DNA of 64,000 bases from an uncultured Granulosicoccus sp. (GCA_947492525.1 CANLNQ010000001.1:186001-250000), one strand, 5' to 3'; positions 25,981 to 37,669 are shown, counted from the first letter of the stretch. Program-made: numbers and translations. The notes: generated by a model not told the origin, from the letters alone.

Positions 25981-26034
25981 CAGCCGTTCAGCCGTTCAGC
26001 CGTTCAGCCGTTCAGCCGTTCAGCCGTTCAGCAA
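25981..26034 (+). repeat. Nonanucleotide tandem repeat CAGCCGTTC, six copies
   Basis: Six perfect 9-bp units directly after the end of the divergent HdeD upstream region and just before the 3' end of the CsbD-like lipoprotein gene. It is the second 9-bp array within 1.5 kb. Confidence 0.92.
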
Positions 26035-26040
26035 GGCAGG

Positions 26041-26496
26041 CTACAGGCTGGACGCCCAGTCATTCACTTCCGCTTCGGCCGCTTCCCGGTCGAGTCCGTA
26101 TTTGTCCTGTACCAGCGTGACCAGAGCGTCCTTGTCGCCATTGATGCTCATCAGTTCTTCGTCCGACAGATCTGCCCAACGATCCTTGACGCTGGCGATG
26201 GTGTCCTGCCAGTTGCCTTGCAGATCGCTCCATCCTGCATTGTCGGCAGCGTCCATGACCGAGTCTGTTGCGGACTCCACGGCAGCCGCAGACGAATCAG
26301 CGGCTTGCTCGATGACATCGCCAGCCTCGCCAGCCTGCTCTTCCACGGCGCTCGTCACATCAGCAGCGGAATCCTGCAGAGCGGCGTCAGCCTCGCTCTC
26401 GGTGACCACTGATTCTGATGCACCATCGCCACCGCAACCGGCCAGAACCAGACTGATGGCCGCTGCCAGAACCAGATTTCCCTTGAAAATGCTCAT
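26041..26496 (-). CDS. CsbD-like lipoprotein
   Basis: 151 residues. The lipoprotein signal MSIFKGNLVLAAAISLVLAG ends in lipobox LAGC. Next is an Ala/Glu/Asp/Ser-rich helical linker (25-85). The C-terminal LQGNWQDTIASVKDRWADLS and DREAAEAEVNDW regions match the CsbD stress-protein fold. CsbD-family proteins are SigB- or RpoS-controlled in other bacteria. Probably membrane anchored, periplasmic. ATG start, no adjacent partner. Confidence 0.78.
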   Translation of the reverse strand: MSIFKGNLVLAAAISLVLAGCGGDGASESVVTESEADAALQDSAADVTSAVEEQAGEAGDVIEQAADSSAAAVESATDSVMDAADNAGWSDLQGNWQDTIASVKDRWADLSDEELMSINGDKDALVTLVQDKYGLDREAAEAEVNDWASSL

Positions 26497-26681
26497 TGTT
26501 CATACCCTCGTATCGCGTCATGCAGAGTAGGCGGATCGGTATGATCCTCCCTGCCGCCGAGATTAGCGGGATGTGAACCGGTTCACTCTTACAAATTGGG
26601 AACGAAGACGCCCTGCCGGACTGCAGGCGCATGGGCAGTGACGCTCAGTGACATGACATTCAGGACATGCTTCATGATGCA

Positions 26682-27623
26682 TCAGCTGTAGGGCGCACCC
26701 AAGGCATCGGTCGTCTCCTTGAGCAATCGCGCGGACGCTGCCAACGCGTCCAGCTCGCTCTGCGTCATCGAGGGCAGGAGCGTATCTTCCACACCGCTTG
26801 CACCGATGATCCGGGGCAAGGACAGGCAGACATCATGAACGCCTGCAACCTCTGCAGTCATGGATGACACGGTCAGCACTTCATGCTGATCGAGTGCGAT
26901 GACACGAACAATTCTCGCCAGTCCGGCGGCGATGCCGAACCAGGTCGCCCCCTTGCCGGCGATGATCAGTTGCGCAGCCTGCCTGACACTCTCATCGATC
27001 TGTCCGCGCAAGGCATCGGTCAGAGGGCAACCGCGCTGCCGCGCAAAACTGTCAAGTTGCATGGCGCCGCACTCGGCAGACGACCACACCAGTACCTCAC
27101 TGTCGCCATGCTCGCCCAGCACATGCGCATGGATCGATTGCGGCGACACGCCCAGATGCCTGCTCAGATTCTTGCGAAAGCGCGCTGTGTCGAGAATCGT
27201 GCCTGTGCCAATGACCCTGGCCGGATCGATACCCGAGAGTTTCGTGCTGACGGCGGTCATGACATCCACCGGGTTCGACGCCACCAGTAGAATCGCACCG
27301 GGCGCCACTGCAAGCACCTGCGCAATCACATCGGCAAAGATGCTGGCGTTGCGTCCCAGCAGTTCCAGGCGTGATTCGCCGGGTTTCTGTGCAACGCCTG
27401 CGGCGATGACCACCATGACAGCGCCCTTCAGATCGTCATAGTTTCCGGAACGCACTGACACGGCACCGATGAAGGGAACCGCATCGGCAATGTCTGCCGC
27501 TTGCGCGGAGGCCAGCTCCGGATTGTGATCAATCAACACCAGTGAGGAGGCTACGCCGGTGGCTGCAATTGCGTAGGCTGCTGTACTACCGACCATGCCG
27601 GTTCCGACGATACCGATTTTCAT
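26682..27623 (-). CDS. ldh: L-lactate dehydrogenase (NAD-dependent)
   Basis: 313 residues. GTGMVG NAD loop at 7-12; specificity loop VAQKPGESRLELL with Gln79 (lactate type; malate enzymes have Arg) and Arg85; catalytic Asp144/Arg147; and GEHGDSE with His171. It interconverts L-lactate and pyruvate with NADH. The ATG before KIGIVGTGM is the natural start; an upstream extension is not supported. The enzyme lacks the N-terminal arm of vertebrate LDHs, as usual in bacteria. Cytoplasmic. Monocistronic. Confidence 0.93.
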   Translation of the reverse strand: MKIGIVGTGMVGSTAAYAIAATGVASSLVLIDHNPELASAQAADIADAVPFIGAVSVRSGNYDDLKGAVMVVIAAGVAQKPGESRLELLGRNASIFADVIAQVLAVAPGAILLVASNPVDVMTAVSTKLSGIDPARVIGTGTILDTARFRKNLSRHLGVSPQSIHAHVLGEHGDSEVLVWSSAECGAMQLDSFARQRGCPLTDALRGQIDESVRQAAQLIIAGKGATWFGIAAGLARIVRVIALDQHEVLTVSSMTAEVAGVHDVCLSLPRIIGASGVEDTLLPSMTQSELDALAASARLLKETTDALGAPYS

Positions 27624-27909
27624 GCCTGACTCCATTGAAGGGTGGGCCAAACAAGCCCCAGGGGTTCACGATCGATTCTGCGTATGCCGTCAACCGAGTG
27701 TAGGTGCTCCAGCGGCCTGAATCTCGTCTCCGAGCGTAATGTTCACCTGCCGGTCGACAACCCGGTATTGGAGTAGAGTATTCCCGCTGACGAGCTTTGA
27801 AACATCATCAACATGGCCTTTCATGACAGCAGTTACGTAGCGGCACAGACTGCGCCTGGGATCCACTGATGAATACCGACACAGGCCGGCATGGATACGG
27901 GGATGATCG

Positions 27910-28908
27910 ATGAGCCGTCGGCGAGCCAAGGCCGATCCCGCAGCGGCAACACGCCGGCTGATGAAGACAATGACACAGCTATCCATGCAGGCCGGCTCCC
28001 AGGCGCTCAAGCATGCAACGAAAACCGTGGAGGCGCAGTCCAGACCTCCACCAGGTGCCGGCACCTGGATCAAGGGACATGCGGTCGGCGCCGGTGGAAT
28101 GCGTCGGTATTACCTGTTTCGCCCGCACGGCGTGGCAATAGGCGAGCGCCTGCCCTTGCTGGTGATGCTGCACGGTTGCAGCCAGAACGCCCGCAACTTT
28201 GCCAGCAGTACACGCATGAACGCCATCGCAGTGCGTGAGCGCGCGCTGCTGCTCTACCCGGAGCAGGACATGCGCTTCAACCCGCAGGGCTGCTGGAACT
28301 GGTACGACACGAAGAGTGGTCAGGCGAATGCGGAAGCATCGACATTGATGGCCGCGATCAATCAAGTCTGCCTGTTCTACCCGGTGGACCGTAAATCGGT
28401 GGCTATAGCCGGTTTCTCGGCCGGTGCCAGCATGGCAGCACTACTCGCCAGCAAACACCCTGAGCGGTTTAGAGCCGTTGCCATGCACTCCGGCGTGCCA
28501 CCGGGCAGTGCCCGCTCGGCGGCATCGGCAGTGACGGCCATGGGCGGGCTGCACCGCTCGGCGACGTCCAGCGGTCCACGCACCTGGCCACCACTACTGG
28601 TGGTACATGGGCGCAAGGATCGTGTTGTCGCTGTCAAGAATGCGCACAATGCCGCGCAACTCTGGGCCAGTGCGCTGGGTGCCAGAGAAGGCAAACCCCG
28701 CACGGTGCAACGCGGCAAGCGATACACCAATACGGTGACCGATTACCGAGTGGGCAGGCGAGTCGTCGTCAGCCTGAATGAAATCAGGGAACTGGGTCAT
28801 AGCTGGAGCGGTGGCGACGACAAGCAACGCTTCAGCGACGCCCAGGGCCCCGATGTTTCCCGTCTGATCTGGCGCTTTTTCGAACGTCAGCTGCAGGGTG
28901 CAGGCTGA
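27910..28908 (+). CDS. PHB-depolymerase-family esterase (copy 2)
   Basis: 332 residues. Basic N-terminal stretch (SRRRAKADPAAATRRLMKTM) and no signal peptide. LLVMLHGCSQNARNFAS, GFSAGASMAAL (nucleophile Ser), VVHGRKDRVVAVKNA (Asp) and LGHSWSGGD (His) define the alpha/beta hydrolase of the PHB-depolymerase esterase group. Related to the esterase at 14273 more than to that at 43818, judging by the matching CSQ..F.SSTRMN segment. Possible intracellular PHA mobilisation or another polyester or ester. The start ATG at 27910 gives the family N-terminus. Monocistronic, 285 bp from ldh. Confidence 0.82.
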   Translation: MSRRRAKADPAAATRRLMKTMTQLSMQAGSQALKHATKTVEAQSRPPPGAGTWIKGHAVGAGGMRRYYLFRPHGVAIGERLPLLVMLHGCSQNARNFASSTRMNAIAVRERALLLYPEQDMRFNPQGCWNWYDTKSGQANAEASTLMAAINQVCLFYPVDRKSVAIAGFSAGASMAALLASKHPERFRAVAMHSGVPPGSARSAASAVTAMGGLHRSATSSGPRTWPPLLVVHGRKDRVVAVKNAHNAAQLWASALGAREGKPRTVQRGKRYTNTVTDYRVGRRVVVSLNEIRELGHSWSGGDDKQRFSDAQGPDVSRLIWRFFERQLQGAG

Positions 28909-28992
28909 CGTTCAACCATAGCTGAACAAAGAACAACCGGACTTGTATTGATAGTCAGGCCGTCAAAGGCATCGGCAGGCACGACGGGACGA

Positions 28993-30465
28993 TCAGTCGA
29001 ACGATGATTCCACGTCGCCCAATTCCACATACACGCTCTTGACCTGCGTGTAGTGATTCAGCGTGGCCAAACCGTTTTCGCGACCGACGCCAGACTGCTT
29101 GTATCCGCCTACCGGCATCTCCACCGGTGACAGGTTGTAGCTGTTGATCCAGCAGATTCCGGCTTCCAATTGCTGCACCACTCGGTGAGCCCGACGCAGC
29201 CCTTCGGTAAACACGCCGGCGGCCAGACCGAAATGCGTATCGTTGGCACGACGAATCACTTCCTCTTCATTCTCGAAGCTCAGTATGGCCATGACTGGCC
29301 CAAAGATCTCCTCGCGGACAATCGCCATGTCATCCGTGCAATCGGTGAATACCGTTGGCTCCACGTACGCCCCCTTGGCAAATGCCGGCCCTTCCGCCCG
29401 CCCGCCTCCGGCCAGGAGATGCGCACCTTCGATCTTGCCGATTTCAAGATAGCCGAGCACCTTTTCCAGATGCTGGAAACTGACCAATGGACCGAAATTG
29501 GTCGCAGGATTCAGCGGATCTCCCATACGAATTGCGGCAACACGTTCGATCAGTCTCTGTTCGAAGGCAGCCTTGATGGATTGATGCACGAAAACGCGGG
29601 TACCGTTGGTGCAGATCTGCCCGGTACTGTAGAAATTGGCCATCAAGGCCGCAGACACGGCTTTTTCCAGATCCGCATCCTCGAAGATGATCAGCGGCGA
29701 CTTGCCGCCCAGTTCCACTGTTACATCCTTGAGTGAGGAGGTGGCAGCTGCCGCGGCCACCTTCTTGCCCGTGCCCACCTCGCCGGTGAAGGAAACCTTG
29801 TCGATGCCCGCATGAGCGGTCAGCATGGCGCCGACGCTGCCATCACCCTGCACTACATTGAATACGCCATCAGGAAGCCCCGCCTCGGTAAAGATCTCGG
29901 CAAGCTTCATGGCGCTCAGTGGTGTTACCTCGCTGGGTTTGAACACCATGGCATTCCCGCAGGCCAGTGCCGGCGCCGACTTCCAGCAGGCAATCTGTAT
30001 CGGGTAATTCCAGGCACCGATACCGGCGCAGACGCCCAGAGGCTCACGTCGCGTATAGGCAAAGGCGGTTTCGTTCAAGGGGATCTGTTCACCCTCAACC
30101 GCCTGTGCAAGACCGGCGTAATACTCCAGAGCGTCCGCACCGGAAGCGATATCGACGGCCTCGGTCTCGGACAATGGCTTGCCGGTATCCAGTGTTTCCA
30201 GGTGAGCCAGTTCATCGTTGCGTTCGCGCAGCAAGGCGACCGCACGGTGCATGATGCGAGAACGCTCCACCGCGCTCATGGCTGCCCAGATGCGCTGGCC
30301 GGTGTGCGCCGATGCTACCGCTCTGTCGACATCGGCCTGCGCCGCCTGCTGTATTCGGCACAGTACTTCACCGGTCGCCGGATTGACCGTTTCGAAACTC
30401 TTCCCGGATGTCGAGTCGATATGGCGGCCATTGATATAGAGAGCTTGCTCAGTCAGTTTCTGCAC
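28993..30465 (-). CDS. betB: Betaine aldehyde dehydrogenase
   Basis: 490 residues, standard BetB length. AWNYPIQIA with Asn153, [11 protein letters not shown] with Glu251 and [12 protein letters not shown] with Cys285 form the ALDH active site. Signature [17 protein letters not shown] and the C-terminal [17 protein letters not shown] are BetB-typical. It oxidises betaine aldehyde to glycine betaine with NAD(P), an osmoprotectant route common in marine bacteria. Unlike the usual betIBA operon, no choline dehydrogenase (betA) or betI flanks it here. Confidence 0.92.
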   Translation of the reverse strand: MQKLTEQALYINGRHIDSTSGKSFETVNPATGEVLCRIQQAAQADVDRAVASAHTGQRIWAAMSAVERSRIMHRAVALLRERNDELAHLETLDTGKPLSETEAVDIASGADALEYYAGLAQAVEGEQIPLNETAFAYTRREPLGVCAGIGAWNYPIQIACWKSAPALACGNAMVFKPSEVTPLSAMKLAEIFTEAGLPDGVFNVVQGDGSVGAMLTAHAGIDKVSFTGEVGTGKKVAAAAATSSLKDVTVELGGKSPLIIFEDADLEKAVSAALMANFYSTGQICTNGTRVFVHQSIKAAFEQRLIERVAAIRMGDPLNPATNFGPLVSFQHLEKVLGYLEIGKIEGAHLLAGGGRAEGPAFAKGAYVEPTVFTDCTDDMAIVREEIFGPVMAILSFENEEEVIRRANDTHFGLAAGVFTEGLRRAHRVVQQLEAGICWINSYNLSPVEMPVGGYKQSGVGRENGLATLNHYTQVKSVYVELGDVESSFD

Positions 30466-30743
30466 CGTTCGTCCTCGAAGCTGTTGTCCTGATGAGCAGT
30501 GTACGACTGCCCACCGAGTAAAGGTTCATTCAATCGCTTGACGCAGGAGATTTCGCAACTCCGGCGGCTTGCCGTGACAACCATGCCGGTGCGCCGACAA
30601 TCGGGATTGTCCCGGCACGATCCGTGATCTTGCTCATCGGTGGCAGCGTGATTGTCGACGAAGGTATCAATTACCGGGAATCCCCGCATCGATTTACCGG
30701 CGCTGGAGTAAGATTTATCATCATTTCACGAGAGCCCTGCTCC

Positions 30744-32147
<1,404 letters not shown>

Positions 32148-32217
32148 GAACAGGAACCGTCAGGGCAAGAAGCAGCCGAGCACACCGCTTGGCTGCCATG
32201 CCTGCCCGGCCCGAACC

Positions 32218-32652
32218 TCAGTTGGCGCCTGTATCGGCGATGAACCCAGCCGCCTCGATACCCACCACTGCGCACTGTTCATCGTTGTCGGAGGTGTCTC
32301 CGGTGATACCCACAGCGCCTATCAATTCACCCTCCTGGCTGCGTATGAGTACACCACCGGGAACAGGCACCAGAGCCCCATCACACAGGGAGTTCATCGC
32401 CTGGATGAAGAAAGGCTCCACCTTGGCGCGCTCGAACAGGGCACGCGAGCCCAGACCGAGAGAAAACGCACCATAGGCCTTTCCGTGGGAAATCTTCGGT
32501 CGTAGCTGACTGGTGCCATCCTGGCTTTCACTGGCCTTGAGTGCGCCGCCCGCCCCCAGAACAGTAACGGACATGGGCTTGAAGCCCTGCTTTTTCTGCT
32601 CAACGAAAGCAGCTTCGATAATGCGCTTGGCACTGGCCAACGATAATTCCAC
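32218..32652 (-). CDS. GlcG/HbpS-type protein
   Basis: 144 residues. N-terminal ELSLASAKRIIEAAFVEQKK, a middle GALKASESQDGTS, then GALVPVPGGVLIRSQEGELI and GAVGITGDTSDNDE are the GlcG/HbpS signature. In E. coli GlcG sits in the glycolate operon; HbpS-like members bind heme. Substrate-related function unknown. It is the terminal gene of the minus-strand group with GntR (33410) and the FAD/Fe-S dehydrogenase (36428), and is probably co-regulated. Length is standard. Confidence 0.85.
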   Translation of the reverse strand: MELSLASAKRIIEAAFVEQKKQGFKPMSVTVLGAGGALKASESQDGTSQLRPKISHGKAYGAFSLGLGSRALFERAKVEPFFIQAMNSLCDGALVPVPGGVLIRSQEGELIGAVGITGDTSDNDEQCAVVGIEAAGFIADTGAN

Positions 32653-32732
32653 AAGATACTCCTCTACAGATTGACGAACAGGATCCTGCCAGCGGCAGGG
32701 TCCCGGGGTGACAGAGTGATTGCGCCGAACGG

Positions 32733-33410
32733 CTACGGCTCCTGATCTTCAATCCATTGCCTGACGGCTGCAAACTTGTTCTCGAGATGCTTCTTCAGTA
32801 TGGCGGAAAGCGCCTTGCCGTCGCGCGCCTCCAGCGCCTGAATGATCGACTCATGCTCATCCACAGCCTGCTTCCAGCGCTCGGCGCTCATATTGGCCAG
32901 ATACCGGGCCTGCCTGACACGTACCGCCAGAGAGTTGTACATCGTGATCAGCGTTCTGTTGCCGGCCGCTTCCATGATCAGTTCGTGAATGCGCTGGTTG
33001 TGCTTGAAATATCCGGGCATATCCGATGCCTCGTATCGAGTCAGCATCTTCTCATGCACGCGCTTCAGTTCCTTGATCTGGGCATCGCTGATCTGGGCAC
33101 ATGCCAGCTCACCCGCCAGAGACTCGAAGGCTCCCATCAACGGGAACACCTCTTCCAGTTCCTGTACCGTGATGGCTCGAACACGCGCGCCACGATTGGG
33201 CTCCAGCGTCAGCAGACCATCCGAAGCCAGCACCTTGAGCGCCTCACGCATGGGGGTTCGGGAGACGCCCAGCTTTTCGCACAGCGCACGCTCCGGGACC
33301 TTTTCGCCAGCCGTCAACACACCTTCGACGATCATGCTTCGCAGACGATCGGTCAACTCCTCGTGCAACGACGGTCGGCTGATCGAACCAACTTGATCCA
33401 GCGCACTCAT
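32733..33410 (-). CDS. GntR/FadR-family transcriptional regulator (FCD domain)
   Basis: 225 residues. Winged HTH 12-75 with LHEELTDRLRSMIVEGVL, LGVSRTPMREALKVLAS and GLLTLEPNRGARVRAI; FCD ligand domain 80-215 with HNQRIHELIMEAAGNRTL carrying metal-type His and acid residues. FadR/LldR-type members respond to organic acids or sugars. The gene sits in the same direction as the FAD/Fe-S dehydrogenase gene, 45 bp downstream of it, and likely controls the local catabolic cluster including the divergent aminotransferase/TRAP genes. Confidence 0.88.
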   Translation of the reverse strand: MSALDQVGSISRPSLHEELTDRLRSMIVEGVLTAGEKVPERALCEKLGVSRTPMREALKVLASDGLLTLEPNRGARVRAITVQELEEVFPLMGAFESLAGELACAQISDAQIKELKRVHEKMLTRYEASDMPGYFKHNQRIHELIMEAAGNRTLITMYNSLAVRVRQARYLANMSAERWKQAVDEHESIIQALEARDGKALSAILKKHLENKFAAVRQWIEDQEP

Positions 33411-33455
33411 GATGAACTCCTGACAAGGGGTCGCTCATTGTATCCCGAAAGCGGA

Positions 33456-36428
33456 TCAGTCAATGCCATGCGAAGTCTCCGCACGACGCAGGGCCATGGC
33501 CAGTATCTGCACAACGTGAATGGCGTCACGGCTCGCTCCGTCCGATATCTGATGCCGGCAGGAAGTACCATCCGCCACGATCAGCGTATCGGCCTCGGCC
33601 TGACGCACTGCCGGCAAGAGACTCAGTTCTGCCATGTCCATGGACACAGTACTGGTATCTCGCCCATAACCGAAGGCACCCGCCATGCCGCAGCAACTGG
33701 AGTCGATCACGTCCACATTCATGTCCGGAATCAGCGCCAGAGTCTGCTGCACCGCACTGAAGGCACCCAGTGCTTTCTGATGACAGTGACCATGCACCAG
33801 TACCCGGCTCGCGGGCGCCGCCAGTGTCCACTTCAGCGTACCGGCCGCATGATCCCTGATGATCAGCTCTTCGAGCAACAAGGCATTGTCAGCCAGCAGA
33901 TCAGTATCCGCACCGGGTAGCAGAGCCTTGTACTCATCTCGCAAGGTGAGCAGACAACTGGGCTCCAGGCCGACGACCGGCACGCCCTTCTTCACCCATG
34001 GCAGCAAGGCATCGATCATGCGCTGCGCCTCCTCTCGAGCCTGCTCCAGCATGCCGGTTGCCAGATAGGTTCTACCGCAGCACAGTTTGCGCTGACCGGG
34101 CAGCCGAGCCAGATGAACACGGTAGCCGGCGGCCTGCAGAACCACTCTGGCGGCTCTCAGGTTATCGGGCTCGAACCAGGTGTTGAAGGTGTCGGCCAGC
34201 AGCACAAGCTCCTTGCTGCCATCGCCGACAGACTCACTCTCGAGAAAGGGTTGTCCAGCCCAGACGGGCAATCTGCGGCGCGCGGAGAAACCCGTCAGGG
34301 ACTCGGTCATGGCGGCAACACCCGGCAGGGTATTACGCAGATTCACCACAGCGCGCAAGCGCGATGCCAGAGCTGCATAACGAGGCAGATGCGCGACGAG
34401 GCGTTGATGCAGGGTATGACCGTGCTTCCTCGCGCGGGCAGCCATGACTTCCATCTTCATCTTCGCCATGTCCACACCTGTAGGGCATTCACGCTTGCAG
34501 GCCTTGCACGATACGCACAATTTCATCGTTTCCTGCATGGCATCGGAACTCATGGCCTCCTCCCCCAGTTGTCCGGACATGGCCAGGCGCAGTGTATTGG
34601 CTCGCCCGCGTGTCACATGCTGTTCATCACGCGTAACGCGATAGGAGGGGCACATCACACCACCCTGAGTCTTGCGGCAGGCACCGTTGTTGTTGCACAT
34701 TTCTATGGCGCCCTGCAAGCCGCCACTGGCACCGGGCCAGGCAGACCAATCCAGTTCCTGCCTGATCTCGATCATGCGGTAGCCCGGAGGAAAGCGGAAC
34801 AGGTTCCGGTCATTCATGCGCGGGGCATTGACGATCTTGCCGGGGTTGAACAGATTGTCCGGATCGAAGTGCTGCTTGACTCGAGCGAAGGCATCTACCA
34901 TGCGTTCGCCAAACATCTTTGTGTGAAACTCCGAACGGGATATGCCATCACCGTGTTCGCCCGAGTGGGAACCCTTGTATTTCAGTACAAGATCGAAGGC
35001 CTCCTCGGCAATCTCGCGCATGGTATCGGCGTCCTTCTCCAGCTTCATGTTCAGCACCGGCCTGACATGCAGGCAGCCCACTGATGCGTGCGCATACCAG
35101 GTGCCGGGGGTGCCGTGCCGGTTGAATACTTCGGTCAACTCGGCGGTGTACTCGGCCAGATCCGGCAAGTCCACCGCACAATCCTCGACGAAGGATACCG
35201 GCTTGCCCTCTTCCTTCATGGACATCATGATGTTCAGGCCCGCTTTCCTGACTTCCCCGATACGCGTCTGCAAGGCAGGGTCGACCGCATCGACCACACC
35301 GCCCCAGTTTCTGCCCTTGCCCTTCCAGGTGAAACCGAGATCCGCCATGCGTTCATGCAACAGCTGCAAGTGACGGATATTCTCGGCTTCACTGTCAAAG
35401 GCAAATTCCACGATCAGCAGCGCCGCCGGATCCCCACGAACGAACTCGGCCACCGACGAGCGATAGAGATCGATATCACGAGCCAGCGCCACCATTGTAT
35501 TGTCCACCAGTTCCACGGCGTGCGGACCCAACTCCACCAGATGCTGCGTGGCATCCATGGCTTCATAGAAGCCCGGAAAATGACAGACACCCAGCACCCG
35601 CTGTTCCGGCAAAGGCCACAACTTGAGCTCGATGGCCGTGGAGTAGGCCAGCGTACCTTCGGAACCAACCAGCAGATCAGCCAGACGGTAATGCTCCCTG
35701 GCACGCAGGCTTCCATCTTCGCCCTGCTCATGCGGCATCAGCGCATCGATGTTGTACCCACCCACGCGTCGTAACACGGACGGAAATCTCGCCCGGATGG
35801 TCTCTGCCTCGCTCGCGCCGAGACGCAACAACGCTTCAATGAGTGTTCGCTGGCTACCGCCCATGCCACCGAGCGATGCGGGCACCTCGGCGAAACGAAA
35901 CGACTCACCGGAAGGCAGTATGGCATCGATCGCCTGTACGTTTTGGCGCATGGTGCCGTAGTGAATGGAGCGCTGACCGCAGGAATTATTGGCCGCCATA
36001 CCGCCAATGGTGGCGCGCGAAGCTGTCGACACATCAACCGGAAACCACAAGCCATGAGGCTTCAGCAGACGGTTGAGATCATCCAGCACGATCCCCGGCT
36101 GCACCACACAGCGCCGCGCGTCGACGTCCAGCTCGAGCAGTGCATTCAGATGGCGCGAGTTATCCAGAATGAGGCCGGTGTTGACCGTCTGACCGCACTG
36201 GGACGTACCGCCACCTCGCGGCGTCATCGGCACCTCGAACTCTCGTGCCAGCGCCAGAGCCGTACGGACATCCTCCACGTCTCGCGGTATGGCCACCGCC
36301 GCCGGCATCATCTGGTAGATGGAGGCATCGGTGGCATAACGGCCACGCGTGAAGATATCACCCGACACCGCGCCGGCCATTTCCGCCTTGAGTCGACGCA
36401 GAAATTCTGGATGAGCAGAAGAATTCAT
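33456..36428 (-). CDS. FAD-linked oxidase/Fe-S dehydrogenase, YdiJ-like
   Basis: 990 residues, a fusion. The N-terminal FAD_binding_4 domain has PMTPRGGGTSQCGQTVN (about 70-86) and ATIGGMAANNSCGQRS; the C-terminal FAD-oxidase domain spans 230-520. Near residue 595 CNNNGACRK and MCPSYRVT, and near 645 CVSCKACKRECPTG, bind Fe-S clusters. Two CCG motifs (LCCGRTYLATG, SSCCGMAGAFGY) and HGHCHQKAL resemble heterodisulfide-reductase-type domains. E. coli YdiJ oxidises 2-hydroxyglutarate; D-lactate, glycolate and similar acids are alternatives. Faces the divergent aminotransferase with only about 75 bp between starts. The substrate is most likely a 2-hydroxy acid. Confidence 0.85.
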   Translation of the reverse strand: MNSSAHPEFLRRLKAEMAGAVSGDIFTRGRYATDASIYQMMPAAVAIPRDVEDVRTALALAREFEVPMTPRGGGTSQCGQTVNTGLILDNSRHLNALLELDVDARRCVVQPGIVLDDLNRLLKPHGLWFPVDVSTASRATIGGMAANNSCGQRSIHYGTMRQNVQAIDAILPSGESFRFAEVPASLGGMGGSQRTLIEALLRLGASEAETIRARFPSVLRRVGGYNIDALMPHEQGEDGSLRAREHYRLADLLVGSEGTLAYSTAIELKLWPLPEQRVLGVCHFPGFYEAMDATQHLVELGPHAVELVDNTMVALARDIDLYRSSVAEFVRGDPAALLIVEFAFDSEAENIRHLQLLHERMADLGFTWKGKGRNWGGVVDAVDPALQTRIGEVRKAGLNIMMSMKEEGKPVSFVEDCAVDLPDLAEYTAELTEVFNRHGTPGTWYAHASVGCLHVRPVLNMKLEKDADTMREIAEEAFDLVLKYKGSHSGEHGDGISRSEFHTKMFGERMVDAFARVKQHFDPDNLFNPGKIVNAPRMNDRNLFRFPPGYRMIEIRQELDWSAWPGASGGLQGAIEMCNNNGACRKTQGGVMCPSYRVTRDEQHVTRGRANTLRLAMSGQLGEEAMSSDAMQETMKLCVSCKACKRECPTGVDMAKMKMEVMAARARKHGHTLHQRLVAHLPRYAALASRLRAVVNLRNTLPGVAAMTESLTGFSARRRLPVWAGQPFLESESVGDGSKELVLLADTFNTWFEPDNLRAARVVLQAAGYRVHLARLPGQRKLCCGRTYLATGMLEQAREEAQRMIDALLPWVKKGVPVVGLEPSCLLTLRDEYKALLPGADTDLLADNALLLEELIIRDHAAGTLKWTLAAPASRVLVHGHCHQKALGAFSAVQQTLALIPDMNVDVIDSSCCGMAGAFGYGRDTSTVSMDMAELSLLPAVRQAEADTLIVADGTSCRHQISDGASRDAIHVVQILAMALRRAETSHGID

Positions 36429-36502
36429 TGCATTGTGCTGGAAAATAAATTAATAATGAATGCAAAATGCAAATTAAGCAACTGCTTGTGGAGCCCCACC
36501 GT
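36429..36502. promoter_or_regulatory. Divergent promoter region, dehydrogenase and aminotransferase
   Basis: A short AT-rich gap with repeated ATGCAAA (ATGCAAAATGCAAATTAA at 36459-36476) and ATTGCATT in the other orientation. Too short for two independent control regions, so shared regulation (probably by the GntR protein) is likely; the actual operator is not proven. Confidence 0.45.
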
Positions 36503-37669
36503 ATGCGTCAGCCCGGCCGTCACTTCCTTCAGATCCCCGGCCCCAGCGCCGTCCCGGACCGCATTCTGCAGGCCATCGCCATGCCGGTCATCGATCACCG
36601 GGGGCCCGGCTTCGCCGATCTTGGCAACCGGGTGCTCAGCGGCATCCAGAGCATCTTCAAGACCGAACAACCGGTCGTCATCTACCCCTCATCGGGTACC
36701 GGCGCCTGGGAAGCCGCCCTGGTCAACACGCTCAGCCCAGGGGACAGACTGTTGATGATCGAGACCGGTCATTTCGCCTACCTGTGGCAGCAGCTGGCCC
36801 TGAAACTCGGCCTGCAACCGCAATTGATAGAAACCGACTGGCGACGCGCCGCGGATCCTGAGCTCATCGAAGAGGCCCTGCGCGAAGACAGCGATCACAG
36901 CATCAAGGCGGTGTGTGTGGTACACAACGAAACATCAACGGGTTGCACCTCGCAGATCGACAGAATACGGGCGGCCATCGATGCCGTCGGGCACCCTGCG
37001 CTGTTGATGGTCGATACCATCTCAGGGCTGGGCTCGGCAGACTTCCGTTTTGATGAATGGGGTGTCGACGTTGCGGTATCAGGCTCTCAGAAAGGCCTGA
37101 TGCTACCGCCAGGTCTCTCCTTCAATGCCGTCAGCGAAAAAGCCCTTGCAGCCAACGCCAAAGCCACGCTGCCCAATGCCTACTGGCAATGGCGCGACAT
37201 GATCGAAGCCAACCAGCGCGGTTACTTCCCGTACACACCTGCCACCAATCTTCTGTACGGACTGGCCGAAGCCATCGACATGCTGCACGAGGAAGGCCTT
37301 GACACTATATTCGCCAGACACAAGCGGCACGCGGCCGCCACACGGGCTGCCGTCAACGCCTGGGGTCTGGAGGTTCAATGCACCGTCGACGAGGAATATT
37401 CACCGGTGCTCACTGCGGTCAGAGTGCCCGATGGCACCGATGCCGATGCCTTGCGTTCGATCATTCTCGAACACTGCAATACCTCGCTGGGCAATGGTTT
37501 GTCGAAGGTGCAAGGCAAGGTCTTCCGCATCGGCCATCTCGGCGACTTCAATGACGTGATGCTGCTGGGGACGCTCGGCGGCATCGAGATGGGCCTGCAT
37601 CTGTCGCAGACACCGCACGAAGGTGGCGGCACCCAGACCGCACTGGATTACCTCAAATCAACCAGCTAG
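36503..37669 (+). CDS. Class V aminotransferase, alanine/serine/aspartate-glyoxylate type
   Basis: 388 residues from ATG in MRQPGRHFLQIPGP, the family N-terminus (a longer start at 36467 adds 12 residues). SSGTGAWEAALVNTLSPGD binds PLP phosphate; HNETSTG and DTISGLGS hold the cofactor Asp; SGSQKGLMLPPGL contains the Schiff-base Lys. Closest in character to serine-glyoxylate and BhcA-type aspartate-glyoxylate aminotransferases, which give glycine from glyoxylate. It is the first gene of a plus-strand run into the TRAP genes, and diverges from the dehydrogenase. I infer a pathway with a hydroxy/oxo acid and glyoxylate. Confidence 0.85.
   Translation: MRQPGRHFLQIPGPSAVPDRILQAIAMPVIDHRGPGFADLGNRVLSGIQSIFKTEQPVVIYPSSGTGAWEAALVNTLSPGDRLLMIETGHFAYLWQQLALKLGLQPQLIETDWRRAADPELIEEALREDSDHSIKAVCVVHNETSTGCTSQIDRIRAAIDAVGHPALLMVDTISGLGSADFRFDEWGVDVAVSGSQKGLMLPPGLSFNAVSEKALAANAKATLPNAYWQWRDMIEANQRGYFPYTPATNLLYGLAEAIDMLHEEGLDTIFARHKRHAAATRAAVNAWGLEVQCTVDEEYSPVLTAVRVPDGTDADALRSIILEHCNTSLGNGLSKVQGKVFRIGHLGDFNDVMLLGTLGGIEMGLHLSQTPHEGGGTQTALDYLKSTS

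Noticed and set aside
28993..30465. bet operon (betIBA)
   Set aside because: Only betB is found; neighbours on both sides are unrelated and oppositely oriented.
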